Of a stretch of DNA of 64,000 bases, positions 53,998-61,877 are shown piece by piece. Both the position numbers and the translations under genes were made by a program. The stretch is from positions 62,001-126,000 of the forward strand of contig JAFWEJ010000012.1 in assembly GCA_017512985.1 (NCBI GenBank). The letters run 5' to 3'. A model generated the notes under the pieces. The model was not told the origin of the DNA and ran no database searches. It saw nothing but the letters and a program-made list of their open reading frames with translations. Position 1 is the first letter of the stretch; the number at the start of each line of letters is the position of its first letter. The stretch is from Clostridia bacterium. Lineage in GTDB: Bacteria; Bacillota; Clostridia; Christensenellales; Aristaeellaceae.

Positions 53998-55029
53998 GTG
54001 CGCAGAAAGCTGAGTGAGATCCTCACCGACGAAAACAAACGAAAAGAACTGCAGTACATTGGCATTTTCCTTCTTTTCTTCATTGTTTCCACGTTCATGA
54101 CGGTCCTGAACATCATTACCGGCAAAGGCCTTCTGACCGTGGCCACGGCGGTCTTCTCCGTTCTGTGCGCCGTGAATTTCATCCTGGTCCGAAAAGGCGG
54201 TAAATCCGGAATGACGATTGCTTCCGTCCTTTTCTCCGTTGAAATCGTGGCGCTGTTTACGTTCTTCCTGATCTCCGGAAACCCGGACGGTTTCTCCGCC
54301 CTGTGGATCTCCATGCTGCCCGCCTGCGGCATGCTGCTCTTCGGGCGGAAGCGCGCCGCCGTCCTCAGCGGCGCCATGTTTGCCATCCTGGTGTTTTTCT
54401 TCTGGGTCCCCGCGGGCAGGTCGCTGCTTCAGTATGAATACAACAAGACCTTCATGATGCGGTTCCCGATTTTCTACCTGGCGTTTTTCCTGCTCTCAGC
54501 CCTGCTGGAGACGATCCGGTCCATCACACAGAGCGAGCTTGACAAGCTGCGGGATAAATACAAGTATTACGCCGCCCATGACTACCTGACCAACCTCCTG
54601 AACCGCCAGGGGCTGGAGGAATGGTACGCCACCTTTAAAAACCTCGGGGAACAGGCGGCCATGATGATCGATATCGACCATTTCAAGCATGTCAACGACT
54701 CCTTCGGCCACGACGTCGGCGATCTGGTCCTGGCCAGCGTCGCACGTGAGATCAAAAGCATAGCGGACACCCGGGTATGCCGCTGGGGCGGCGAGGAATT
54801 CGTGATCTGGTTCCCGGACAGCGAAAAAATGTGCGACCCGGAGAAAATCCGCGCCGGAATTGAAAACATGGACATTACCATTCCGGGCAGCAGCAAAGTC
54901 CTTCACGTCACGGTCAGCATCGGCGTAGCCAAAGGTACCCAAAACCTGGGCGCCCTTGTCAAGGTTGCTGACGAAGCTATGCTGCTGGCCAAGAACAACG
55001 GCCGGAACCGGATCGAATACCACGCGTGA
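53998..55029 (+). CDS. Membrane diguanylate cyclase (GGEEF)
   Basis: A 343-residue protein with about six helices (residues 18-165) and a C-terminal GGDEF-type domain with active site CRWGGEEFVIWF and MIDIDHFKHVNDSFGHDVGD before it. The start is GTG at 53998, placed 8 bases after AAAGGAGG; an upstream in-frame GTG at 53977 lies before that site. It should make cyclic di-GMP. It follows the kinase and lipoprotein genes by 73 bases on the same strand and may be part of their output path. Confidence 0.9.
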   Translation: MRRKLSEILTDENKRKELQYIGIFLLFFIVSTFMTVLNIITGKGLLTVATAVFSVLCAVNFILVRKGGKSGMTIASVLFSVEIVALFTFFLISGNPDGFSALWISMLPACGMLLFGRKRAAVLSGAMFAILVFFFWVPAGRSLLQYEYNKTFMMRFPIFYLAFFLLSALLETIRSITQSELDKLRDKYKYYAAHDYLTNLLNRQGLEEWYATFKNLGEQAAMMIDIDHFKHVNDSFGHDVGDLVLASVAREIKSIADTRVCRWGGEEFVIWFPDSEKMCDPEKIRAGIENMDITIPGSSKVLHVTVSIGVAKGTQNLGALVKVADEAMLLAKNNGRNRIEYHA

Positions 55030-55065
55030 CGCTTTCCCCGGAAACCTCAGCCCGCAACTCAAAGA

Positions 55066-55290
55066 TCAGCCCCGGAGCAACCTGTGATAATGAGGGTGAT
55101 CATCCTCATAATTAATCAGAACAAGGAACCGCTTTTCTTTCAACTGGTAGCATAGTCTATGAGTCTGTTCATTGCTGATACCCAGCTCATTTTGTAATTC
55201 AATTCCGCTGATAGTATGTTGGCCTTTGTCCAGATACTTGAGCAGGACACCAGCGCTCCGTCCGATAATCGCGTGCGTTTTCTGACTCAT
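55066..55290 (-). CDS. Small winged-helix DNA-binding protein
   Basis: A 74-residue protein reading MSQKTHAIIGRSAGVLLKYL, then ISGIELQNELGISNEQTHRL and a wing-like RFLVLINYEDDHPHYHRLL. The centre is a helix-turn-helix of MarR/ArsR style. The start at 55290 opens the domain, but no good ribosome site was seen. It lies between two GGDEF genes on the opposite strand. It could be a small transcription factor for them. The 220 bases up to 55,510 hold nothing else. Confidence 0.6.
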   Translation of the reverse strand: MSQKTHAIIGRSAGVLLKYLDKGQHTISGIELQNELGISNEQTHRLCYQLKEKRFLVLINYEDDHPHYHRLLRG

Positions 55291-55510
55291 GTGTGTGAGT
55301 GCTTTACGAAAGGTACGTTTGTTTCTTATGCTTTTCAAAAAATGTCTGAAGATGAAAAGATAAAGAAGGAAAGAATCAGAGATGCATACGAAGAATGGGG
55401 GCAAATAGGAACAGATTGAATCTGCTACCCTTTGATGATAAAATAGAAATCGAAGCAGAAAAAGTTATTCCTGATATTCTGTCAGAATCTATCATCCGGG
55501 GGACATCATC

Positions 55511-56590
55511 GTGTTTCTTGATTACATTATTCAGAACTGGGCTTTGATTCTGATCGGGATTGCCTTTGCGATTTCTTTGACAATAACAGGTTTTCAGGAC
55601 GAGGGTTCTGTAAAACGAATGTATATTCTGATTGCCGGGGTTTTTCTTCTTTCCATTGTCGTGTTTGAAGAATTTTACCTGGCTGATATCGGCGGATACC
55701 AGATGGCCCGGACCGTTCTGATGGCTGTCCGGTACAGTGCGACGCCTGTGATTGTCGCGATGGTTCTCTATACCCTGCAAAAGAAGACCCGGTGGTTTAT
55801 CTTCATTCCCGCCCTTGTACTTGCGGTAATCAATGTCATCTCTATCTTTACCGGCATTGTTTTCAGCCTTGCGGAGGACGGAACACTGCAGCGTGGCCTG
55901 CTTGGCTATCTTCCGTATATTGTCGCCGGACTCTACGGTGTTTTCCTGATTTATGTTCTCTATAAAAGGAGTAACAAGCTGTATACAGAGATCATTCCGA
56001 TTGCGTTCCTTGCGCTTGCTTTTGCTTCCGGCGTATTCCTGCCATTCATCTTTGGAACGAAATTTGCGCAGATCTTCTGTACCACCATCATGATTGCCCT
56101 GTTCGTCTATTATGTATTCTCTATCCATCAGCTGAGCAAAATTGATCCGCTGACCGGCGTGCTGAATCTCCAGGCCTTCTATGCGGACAGCGCGGTAAAT
56201 CAGGAGGATATCACGGCGCTGATTTCCATGGATATGAACGGTCTGAAGAAAATCAACGATACCCTGGGCCATGCCGCCGGCGATCAGGCGCTGGTTACGG
56301 TGGCGGAATGCTTCATGGGTGAGCTGAACAGCCATCAGGCGATTTACCGTATCGGCGGAGATGAATTTGTGATCATCTGCCGGAAAACACCGCAAAACGA
56401 AGTAGAGGATCTGATTCGACAGATTCAGGAAAAGCTTTCCAAAACAAAATACAACAGTTCCATCGGATACAGTTATTCGGTGGATGGAAAAAAGCCCGTC
56501 AATGAAATGCTCCGGGAATCCGATGAGAATATGTATGCCGCAAAAGCAAAGTATTATTCAGACTCCCGGACAGATCGGAGAAGAAGATAA
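55511..56590 (+). CDS. Membrane diguanylate cyclase (GGDEF, 7-helix N-terminus)
   Basis: A 359-residue protein with about seven hydrophobic helices (residues 5-205), similar in plan to histidine kinase-type 7TM sensors, followed by a GGDEF domain with ISMDMNGLKKINDTLGHAAGD and active site YRIGGDEFVIIC. It starts with GTG at 55511 after CCGGGGGA. The C-terminus DRRRR matches that of the cyclase at 40,747. It should make cyclic di-GMP; no EAL or HD-GYP phosphodiesterase is in the window. Confidence 0.9.
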   Translation: MFLDYIIQNWALILIGIAFAISLTITGFQDEGSVKRMYILIAGVFLLSIVVFEEFYLADIGGYQMARTVLMAVRYSATPVIVAMVLYTLQKKTRWFIFIPALVLAVINVISIFTGIVFSLAEDGTLQRGLLGYLPYIVAGLYGVFLIYVLYKRSNKLYTEIIPIAFLALAFASGVFLPFIFGTKFAQIFCTTIMIALFVYYVFSIHQLSKIDPLTGVLNLQAFYADSAVNQEDITALISMDMNGLKKINDTLGHAAGDQALVTVAECFMGELNSHQAIYRIGGDEFVIICRKTPQNEVEDLIRQIQEKLSKTKYNSSIGYSYSVDGKKPVNEMLRESDENMYAAKAKYYSDSRTDRRRR

Positions 56591-56696
56591 AATCGCAGGG
56601 AACATTTTCAAAACCTATAAGTGACTTTTCAGGAGTATCACTTGATGAATACGTGCAGGATCTGCATGCTCTGATTACTTGAAAAGCAAGCACGAA

Positions 56697-56728
56697 AAAA
56701 CCTTGCAGGCTTTGATCTGCAAGGTTTT
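56697..56728. terminator. Strong bidirectional terminator
   Basis: 12-bp perfect stem AAAACCTTGCAG / CTGCAAGGTTTT (56697-56708 with 56717-56728). It can end the cyclase transcript from the left and the tRNA-like RNA from the right. Confidence 0.85.
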
Positions 56729-56866
56729 CTGGTGGAGCATAGGGGAATCGAACCCCTGTTCCGCATGCTCAATCGTCGCGACTCCCCACCGGGGAGCTCG
56801 CTCGTTTCGCATGAGGCTCCCGCTGATGAGATTTCTGCCACTGGCAGTCATCAGCGGAAGCCCCTC
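56729..56866 (-). ncRNA. Candidate structured RNA ending in a tRNA minihelix with CCA
   Basis: Reading the minus strand: hairpin CCGCTGATGA...TCATCAGCGG with an inner CTGCC-AGT-GGCAG, hairpin CTCCCC-GGT-GGGGAG, and a minihelix GAGCAT, 7 bases, AGGGG-TTCGATT-CCCCT, ATGCTC, then C-A-CCA. The last part has the T-arm, canonical T-loop, acceptor stem and encoded CCA of a tRNA without D- or anticodon arms. The strong terminator follows at once. A degenerate tRNA or an integration scar are the alternative readings. No promoter was identified. Confidence 0.5.
56748..56866 (-). repeat. 119-bp perfect direct repeat, left copy
   Basis: Identical over all 119 bases to 61,716-61,834, in the same orientation and 4,968 bp apart. 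The unit carries the hairpins and T-arm described for the candidate RNA. Flanking sequences differ at both ends. Confidence 0.9.
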
Positions 56867-56979
56867 GACAATGCGAATGTTAGGAAAATCAAGGCTTCCA
56901 GAGATTAGAATATGCAGTTTCGTTTGCATAAAATACATGGATTTCATCTCCTGTATCTCTATGAGATTACCAAGGGGGA

Positions 56980-57120
56980 TTATCTTCGATAGTTCTTCAA
57001 AACGCTATTCATTCTCTCAACAAATTGATGCCTGACTTCCTTCGGCTCTACAATTGATACCTTCTGCCCATGCTTAGTATCCATCCGAAAAAGGAAGTTA
57101 GCTGAAGCCCTCGATTGTGA
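56980..57120 (-). pseudogene. C-terminal remnant of a WYL-domain regulator
   Basis: A frame without start codon encodes about 46 residues, FLFRMDTKHGQKVSIVEPKE and RHQFVERMNSVLKNYRR, ending in TAA. The pattern (basic loop, V.I..P..V, then an amphipathic helix ending in Y) fits the C-terminal WCX extension of WYL transcription factors. The upstream part is gone, cut by a stop at 57,121. The remaining bases to 57,367 show no gene. Confidence 0.55.
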
Positions 57121-57367
57121 CTATGAAGCCCACTTTATTTTGCGTGATACTGGCGAAAGGCTATAACTGACAATAGGTAGGGGCGTGGGTTTCAGTATTT
57201 CGGCGTCACTTTGCTCTGAAAGGCGCTGGGGGTCACCGCAACTGCCACCGACTGACGCAATTTGAAAAAATGTGATATATTTTTTTCCAGAAGAACTGCC
57301 ACAGGCAAAAACTGATGCGTATCTACTTATGGAAACAAGCACTAAATGATTTTAGGAGGATATGAAA

Positions 57368-57712
57368 ATGGATAAGGAAATGATGGAGAAGGTCAATGAG
57401 GTTCTGAAGGCGCATGGTAAGCGCGAACTGAATATGAATGAGATGGAGCAGGTTACTGGTGGTCAGACCTGCAAGAGAGATGGCGTATATTATATTGATC
57501 TCATTGGGATTGGCGATTTTCCACTGATTGCTTATGGTGAGCTTTTGGATGGCATTAAAAAAGACAAGGGTGTGGATGTTGCCATCAAGTTTGCCAACGA
57601 ATTAGATCCAAACCCACACAACGAAGAATTGCTGCGATATTATGGAGCGTGGGGCGTTGTTGATCACTGGGAACGCAGGATCGATGGGAAAAATAACGGA
57701 TTTGAGATCTGA
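57368..57712 (+). CDS. Double-glycine leader peptide, possible bacteriocin/RiPP precursor
   Basis: A 114-residue protein. Residues 1-32 form a charged helical leader ending LNMNEMEQVTGG, the class of leader cut by C39-type transporters after Gly-Gly. The 82-residue remainder is acidic and not Gly/Cys rich (QTCKRDGVYYIDLIGIGDFP...). The ATG at 57368 is 8 bases after AGGAGG; an ATG at 57362 is too close to it. No transporter, protease or modifying enzyme is adjacent, so it is an orphan. GC is lower than in the region to the left. Confidence 0.7.
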   Translation: MDKEMMEKVNEVLKAHGKRELNMNEMEQVTGGQTCKRDGVYYIDLIGIGDFPLIAYGELLDGIKKDKGVDVAIKFANELDPNPHNEELLRYYGAWGVVDHWERRIDGKNNGFEI

Positions 57713-57795
57713 TAAACCCATTTATGCGCCACACCCAGTTGGGCAATTAATATACGAGCTTGTGAAAATAGCTTTGGCAAAGATATTGCCGCAGA

Positions 57796-57966
57796 TATAA
57801 TAAAGACGCAGATTCCTTCCTAGAAACAGCCAAAGCCAATGGTCTGGATGTGTTCGAATATCTGAGCTGGCTATTCAGACAGATCACAGCAGCCAACCAC
57901 CAATTCACAGACGAGTTCCTGGAAGAACTCATGCCGTGGAGTGAAAGAGCTCAGGAAAATTGTTAA
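57796..57966 (+). pseudogene. IS66-family transposase C-terminal fragment
   Basis: The last 50 codons of a frame reading ETAKANGLDVFEYLSWLFRQ and later FLEELMPWSERAQENC match the C-terminal end of IS66 transposases (ETAKANGL-P--YL ... LPW). The rest of the transposase and the inverted repeats are absent. It marks an old insertion next to the orphan leader peptide. Confidence 0.8.
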
Positions 57967-57976
57967 TCAAATTTTC

Positions 57977-58010
57977 AAACTACTCCCTTAGCAGGGGAGT
58001 AGTTTTTTCA
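57977..58010 (+). terminator. Terminator behind IS66 fragment
   Basis: 11-bp perfect stem AAACTACTCCC / GGGAGTAGTTT (57977-57987 with 57995-58005), then TTTCAG. Confidence 0.8.
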
Positions 58011-58116
58011 GGGGCGGCTACCGCCGAATCATTTGATGTTTACGAAAAACAAGCGCTTGAAGGCTGTCGAAAGGTCAAAAAGTTGGAAAAGCACCAATTT
58101 GGAAAACAAAAAAGAA

Positions 58117-58147
58117 CGCGGAAGCGTTGAGAATCAACGCTTCCGCG
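58117..58147 (-). terminator. Terminator for the leucine-rich-repeat genes
   Basis: 14-bp perfect stem CGCGGAAGCGTTGA / TCAACGCTTCCGCG with a 3-base loop, followed on the minus strand by TTCTTTTTTG. It lies about 200 bases beyond the stop at 58,346. Nothing further was recognised in 58,011-58,345. Confidence 0.8.
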
Positions 58148-58345
58148 GATGTGGAGCAATATGCGTCAAATCCGAACCATCAGGTCAGTTCAGGCTTTTT
58201 CAGCCTGCGTCCGATTGCGCCTGGTGTCCTTTTGCGGATCTCTGACTTTTCCTTTGTGGTTTCTCCTTCTTTCTGTTTCCCTTCCTTGCTGTCTGACCGG
58301 AGGAACGGTTCCCCCGGTCCACCTCTGGAATATATTGCCCCGGTG

Positions 58346-59899
58346 TCATTTATGATACTTTATTGTCAGCTTGTAAGCCTTGCAGAAGTTCTCCGCGTAA
58401 CTTCCCTTTACCACGTTATAGGTAACAGGAATCCGGTCCGTACGCGCCTTTCCCGAAAAGAAAGATGCTCTGCTGATTTCTGTCAGGCTCCTGGGCAGCA
58501 CAATCTGTTTGAGATTAATGCAGTCGGAAAAGACATACCCTTTAAGCTGTTCCACCCCTTCGGGCAGTATGATTTCGGTCAGCTGACCGCAGTTGTAGAA
58601 AGCCCCGCTCCCAATGATCCTGACGTCCTTGGGAACGGTATACTTCTTTCGTTCCGCTGACATCGGATACCAGACAAGCTGCATATCTTCCAGGCTCACC
58701 AGTGCGTCATCCATCACCGCGAATGCGGGATGATCCTCGTCCACAATAATCCTCCTAAGGTTTTCACACTCCCGGAACGGGTTCTCGCCGACCTTTGCCA
58801 GACTGCGCGGCAGGCGGATCTCCTTCAGTCCGTTGCAGTACCGGAAGGTTCGGTTTCCTAATTCTTCCACCCCTTCGGAAATGGTGACGGAAGCCAGCTG
58901 CTCACAGCAAAAAAACGCGTCTGCCCCGATCTCCTTTACGCTTCCCGGGATCACGATCTCCGTCAGTTTTGCCCTGATAAAAGCACCTGACTCAATAGCG
59001 AGCGTTCCTTCCGGAATCTCATAATGCTCATCCCCGCGGCCGCCCGGAAAAAGCACAAGCTTATCTTTTCCCCGGTCAAACAGCACACCGTCCCGGGTAC
59101 AGAAAACCTGGTTGTCCGGGGATACCTCAATATCCGTTATTTCCCCGTAACCCGGAAACACTTCGTCAAGCTCCGTAATTTTCGCGGGAATATTGATTTT
59201 TTCCAGATAAGGGCAGCTGCCGAACGCGGACATCCTGATCTCCTCTACACTGTCCGGCAGAGTGACGGCGGTCACAGGCGGAAGATGAAACGACTCAGCG
59301 CCGATGATACGCGTACCTTCCGGGACCGCGTAAGTCTCATCTTTCTTCGTTGTGGGATACCATATCAGGCGTTTTTCCTGACGGTCGAAAAGCACCCCGT
59401 CCACAACTTCCAGCAGCGGATGCCCGGGGGAGAGCGTAACCGAAGCCAGTTCCCTGCAGCCGGAAAAAATCCTGTCATCGATATGCTTCAGTGTATCCGG
59501 AAGATTGATGGATTTCAGTTTCCCGCAGGACTGGAAAGCACCTGATCCCAGGATTTCCAGTCCTTCCGCCAGCCGGACAGTCGTCAGATTGTTGCAGGCT
59601 GCAAACGCACCGTTTCTGATCTGCCTGATTCCGCCCGGTACCGTGACCTCGGCGAATCCGGCACTGTTAAACGCATTCTGTGCGATAACGGTCACAGGAT
59701 GACCTTCCAGCGTTTCAGGGATCACCAGCTTCTCTTTTTTGCCGGTATAACCGACGATCTCCGCGGAACCGTTCTCCGCGACGATATACACAAGGCCTTC
59801 CGCGTTGGTCAGCTGTTTCGGCGCGGCTTTCCCTTCCCCGCAGGCTGCGGCGGAAAGCAGCAGGAGCAGGGCAAGGAGCAGGGACAGCGTTTTCTTCAT
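58346..59899 (-). CDS. BspA-like leucine-rich-repeat lipoprotein, paralogue 1
   Basis: A 517-residue surface protein. The lipobox SAAAC follows a leucine-rich leader. The mature part is a series of about 23-residue LRR_5 repeats of the type ...F..C..L..I.LP..L..I (for example AFNSAGFAEVTVPGGIRQIRNGAF and AFYNCGQLTEIILPEGVEQL), broken by beta inserts such as SPDNQVFCTRDGVLFDRGKDKLVLFPGG. Such proteins bind host or particle surfaces in gut bacteria. A start at 59911 is possible. It has a tandem paralogue 39 bases upstream. Confidence 0.88.
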   Translation of the reverse strand: MKKTLSLLLALLLLLSAAACGEGKAAPKQLTNAEGLVYIVAENGSAEIVGYTGKKEKLVIPETLEGHPVTVIAQNAFNSAGFAEVTVPGGIRQIRNGAFAACNNLTTVRLAEGLEILGSGAFQSCGKLKSINLPDTLKHIDDRIFSGCRELASVTLSPGHPLLEVVDGVLFDRQEKRLIWYPTTKKDETYAVPEGTRIIGAESFHLPPVTAVTLPDSVEEIRMSAFGSCPYLEKINIPAKITELDEVFPGYGEITDIEVSPDNQVFCTRDGVLFDRGKDKLVLFPGGRGDEHYEIPEGTLAIESGAFIRAKLTEIVIPGSVKEIGADAFFCCEQLASVTISEGVEELGNRTFRYCNGLKEIRLPRSLAKVGENPFRECENLRRIIVDEDHPAFAVMDDALVSLEDMQLVWYPMSAERKKYTVPKDVRIIGSGAFYNCGQLTEIILPEGVEQLKGYVFSDCINLKQIVLPRSLTEISRASFFSGKARTDRIPVTYNVVKGSYAENFCKAYKLTIKYHK

Positions 59900-59938
59900 C
59901 TTGTTTGTCACATCCTTCCTGGTTTTATCGCCGCGGCG

Positions 59939-61495
59939 TCATTTGTGGTACTGAATTTTCAAGTTGTAGGACTTGCAGAAATTCTCCGCGTAACTTCCCT
60001 TTACCACTGCATAGGTAACAGGAATCATGTCCTTGCGCGATTCTCCCGAGTGAAAAGCCGTCCTGTTGATCTCCTTCAGGCTTTTCGGCAGCACCACTCG
60101 TTTGAGGTTTGAACAATAGTCAAACACATTTTCCCTGAGCTCTTCCACCCCTTCGGGCAGCGTTATTTCGGTCAGCTGATCGTTGAAGGAGAACGCATAA
60201 CAGTCTATGATCCTGATCCCCTGCGGAACAGTATATTTCTTTCGGTCAGCTGCCGGCGGATACCAGATGAGCCGCATATCCTCCAGGCTCACCAGCGCGT
60301 CGTCCATCACTGCCAGCGCGGGATGGTCCTCGCTCACAATGATTTTTCTGAGGTTCACGCATTGCCTGATCGGGTTTTCACCGACCTTCACCAGGCTGCG
60401 CGGCAGGCGGATCTCTTTCAGCCCGGCACAGCTCTGGAAGGCCAGACCCTTGATTTCCTCTACGCCTTCGGGAATGGTAATGGAAGTGAGCCGGTCACAG
60501 AACAGAAACGTATTTGACCCAATCACCTTCACGCTGCCCGGGATCACGATTTCCGATAATTTCGCCCTCATAAAGGTTTCCGACGCAATGGCAAGCGTTC
60601 CGTCCGGGATCTCATAGCGTTCATCCTCACGGCCGCCCGGGTAAATCACCAGTGCTTTTTTCTCCCGGTCAAACAGCACCCCGTCCTGTGTGTAGAACAC
60701 CGGATTGTCGGGAGATACCTGGATATCCACCAGGGTCCCGCGGCCCGGAAACACAGCATTCAGTTCCGTAACTTTCGCGGGAATATTGATCTTTTTCAGA
60801 TTAAGGCAGCTGCTGAAAGCGTATCGCGCAATCTCCTCCACGCTGTCCGGCACGGTAATAGCAGTCGGAGTCGCTCCGAAAAACGCCTGTGAGCCGATGG
60901 AAAGCGTGCCTTCCGGAATCGCGTAAGTTTCATCCTTTTTTGCCGGGTCATACCACAGCAGGCGCTTCGCCTGCCGGTTGAACAGCACCCCGTCCGCAAG
61001 TTCCAGCAGCGGATGATCCGGTGAGAGCGTAATCGAAGCTATTTCCCTGCAGTCGGAGAAAATACTGTCTCCGACAAACTTCAGCGAATCCGGGAAATTG
61101 ACGGTGGTCAGATGAGTGCAGGAATGGAAAACGTCAGACCCCAGGAATTCCAGTCCTTCCGGCAGCCGGACCGTTTTCAGGCTGTAGCAATGCTCGAACG
61201 CACCGCTCCCCACAGACCTGATGCCTTCCGGCACCGTGACCCCGGTTATCCCGGCATGGAAAAACGCCCGTTCCACGATAGCAGTCACGGGATGTCCGTC
61301 CAGGGTGTCGGGAATCTCCAGCTTCTCTTTTTTCCCGGTATAGCCTGTAATCTGCGCTGAGCCGTTTCCCGTCAGCGTATACACAAAGCCCTCCGCGTTG
61401 GTCAGCTGTTTCGGCGCGGCTTTCTCTTCCCCGCAGGCCGCGGCGGGAAGCAGTATAAACAGCATAAGGAATAAAGACAGAAACCTTTTCGCCAT
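59939..61495 (-). CDS. BspA-like leucine-rich-repeat lipoprotein, paralogue 2
   Basis: A 518-residue lipoprotein (lipobox PAAAC) with the same order of LRR_5 repeats and inserts as the gene at 58,346; whole segments match, for example the entry KAAPKQLTNAEG and the end VVKGSYAENFCK. The two arose by tandem duplication and have since diverged substantially. AAAGGAAAG precedes the ATG at 61495. Both are read leftward and probably form one operon ended by the hairpin at 58,117. The roles could differ by ligand. Confidence 0.88.
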   Translation of the reverse strand: MAKRFLSLFLMLFILLPAAACGEEKAAPKQLTNAEGFVYTLTGNGSAQITGYTGKKEKLEIPDTLDGHPVTAIVERAFFHAGITGVTVPEGIRSVGSGAFEHCYSLKTVRLPEGLEFLGSDVFHSCTHLTTVNFPDSLKFVGDSIFSDCREIASITLSPDHPLLELADGVLFNRQAKRLLWYDPAKKDETYAIPEGTLSIGSQAFFGATPTAITVPDSVEEIARYAFSSCLNLKKINIPAKVTELNAVFPGRGTLVDIQVSPDNPVFYTQDGVLFDREKKALVIYPGGREDERYEIPDGTLAIASETFMRAKLSEIVIPGSVKVIGSNTFLFCDRLTSITIPEGVEEIKGLAFQSCAGLKEIRLPRSLVKVGENPIRQCVNLRKIIVSEDHPALAVMDDALVSLEDMRLIWYPPAADRKKYTVPQGIRIIDCYAFSFNDQLTEITLPEGVEELRENVFDYCSNLKRVVLPKSLKEINRTAFHSGESRKDMIPVTYAVVKGSYAENFCKSYNLKIQYHK

Positions 61496-61715
61496 ACTCT
61501 TTCCTTTCTCCGAAACCATGTGTTTTTATATTATCACAATTCCATACATATAATACTACATATTGTCTGCTCAACAACTGCCTTTTTTGCGAAAATCGTG
61601 TCCCGAAGCCCTTGATCCGGAAATCTTCAGGCAGTTGCTGACAATTTCGTTTCCGCCTTCTTGCCCGGGGAGACAGGGGCCGCTTCCCTGTCTCCTTCGT
61701 TGTTTGAAAGGGGAG

Positions 61716-61834
61716 TCGAACCCCTGTTCCGCATGCTCAATCGTCGCGACTCCCCACCGGGGAGCTCGCTCGTTTCGCATGAGGCTCCCGCTGATGAGAT
61801 TTCTGCCACTGGCAGTCATCAGCGGAAGCCCCTC
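61716..61834 (-). repeat. 119-bp perfect direct repeat, right copy
   Basis: Exact duplicate of 56,748-56,866. Here the T-arm is present, but the acceptor strand and CCA are replaced by TTTCAAACAACG; a hairpin GGAGACAGGG / CCCCTGTCTCC follows at 61,667-61,693. Together with the repeat this accounts for the gene-free stretch 61,496-61,877. Confidence 0.9.
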
Positions 61835-61877
61835 TCCAATGCTTCGCATTGTCTTCGGTCAGGGAGTGAGACAACCC

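Noticed and set aside
55216-55419. 67-residue plus-strand frame opposite the small winged-helix gene
   Set aside because: It overlaps a better supported gene and has no ribosome site.
56729-56866. tmRNA (ssrA) gene
   Set aside because: The CCA-ended T-arm is tmRNA-like, but the segment is too short, lacks the GGGG...CGAC 5' end and has no tag reading frame.
56679-57035. Plus-strand frame reading WWSIGESNPCSACSIVATP, and its twin at 61,563
   Set aside because: This is translation of the tRNA-derived 119-bp repeat, a known source of false proteins.
58033-58245. 70-residue frame MMFTKNKRLKAVERSKSWKS
   Set aside because: It runs through the 14-bp terminator stem, lacks a ribosome site and matches nothing.
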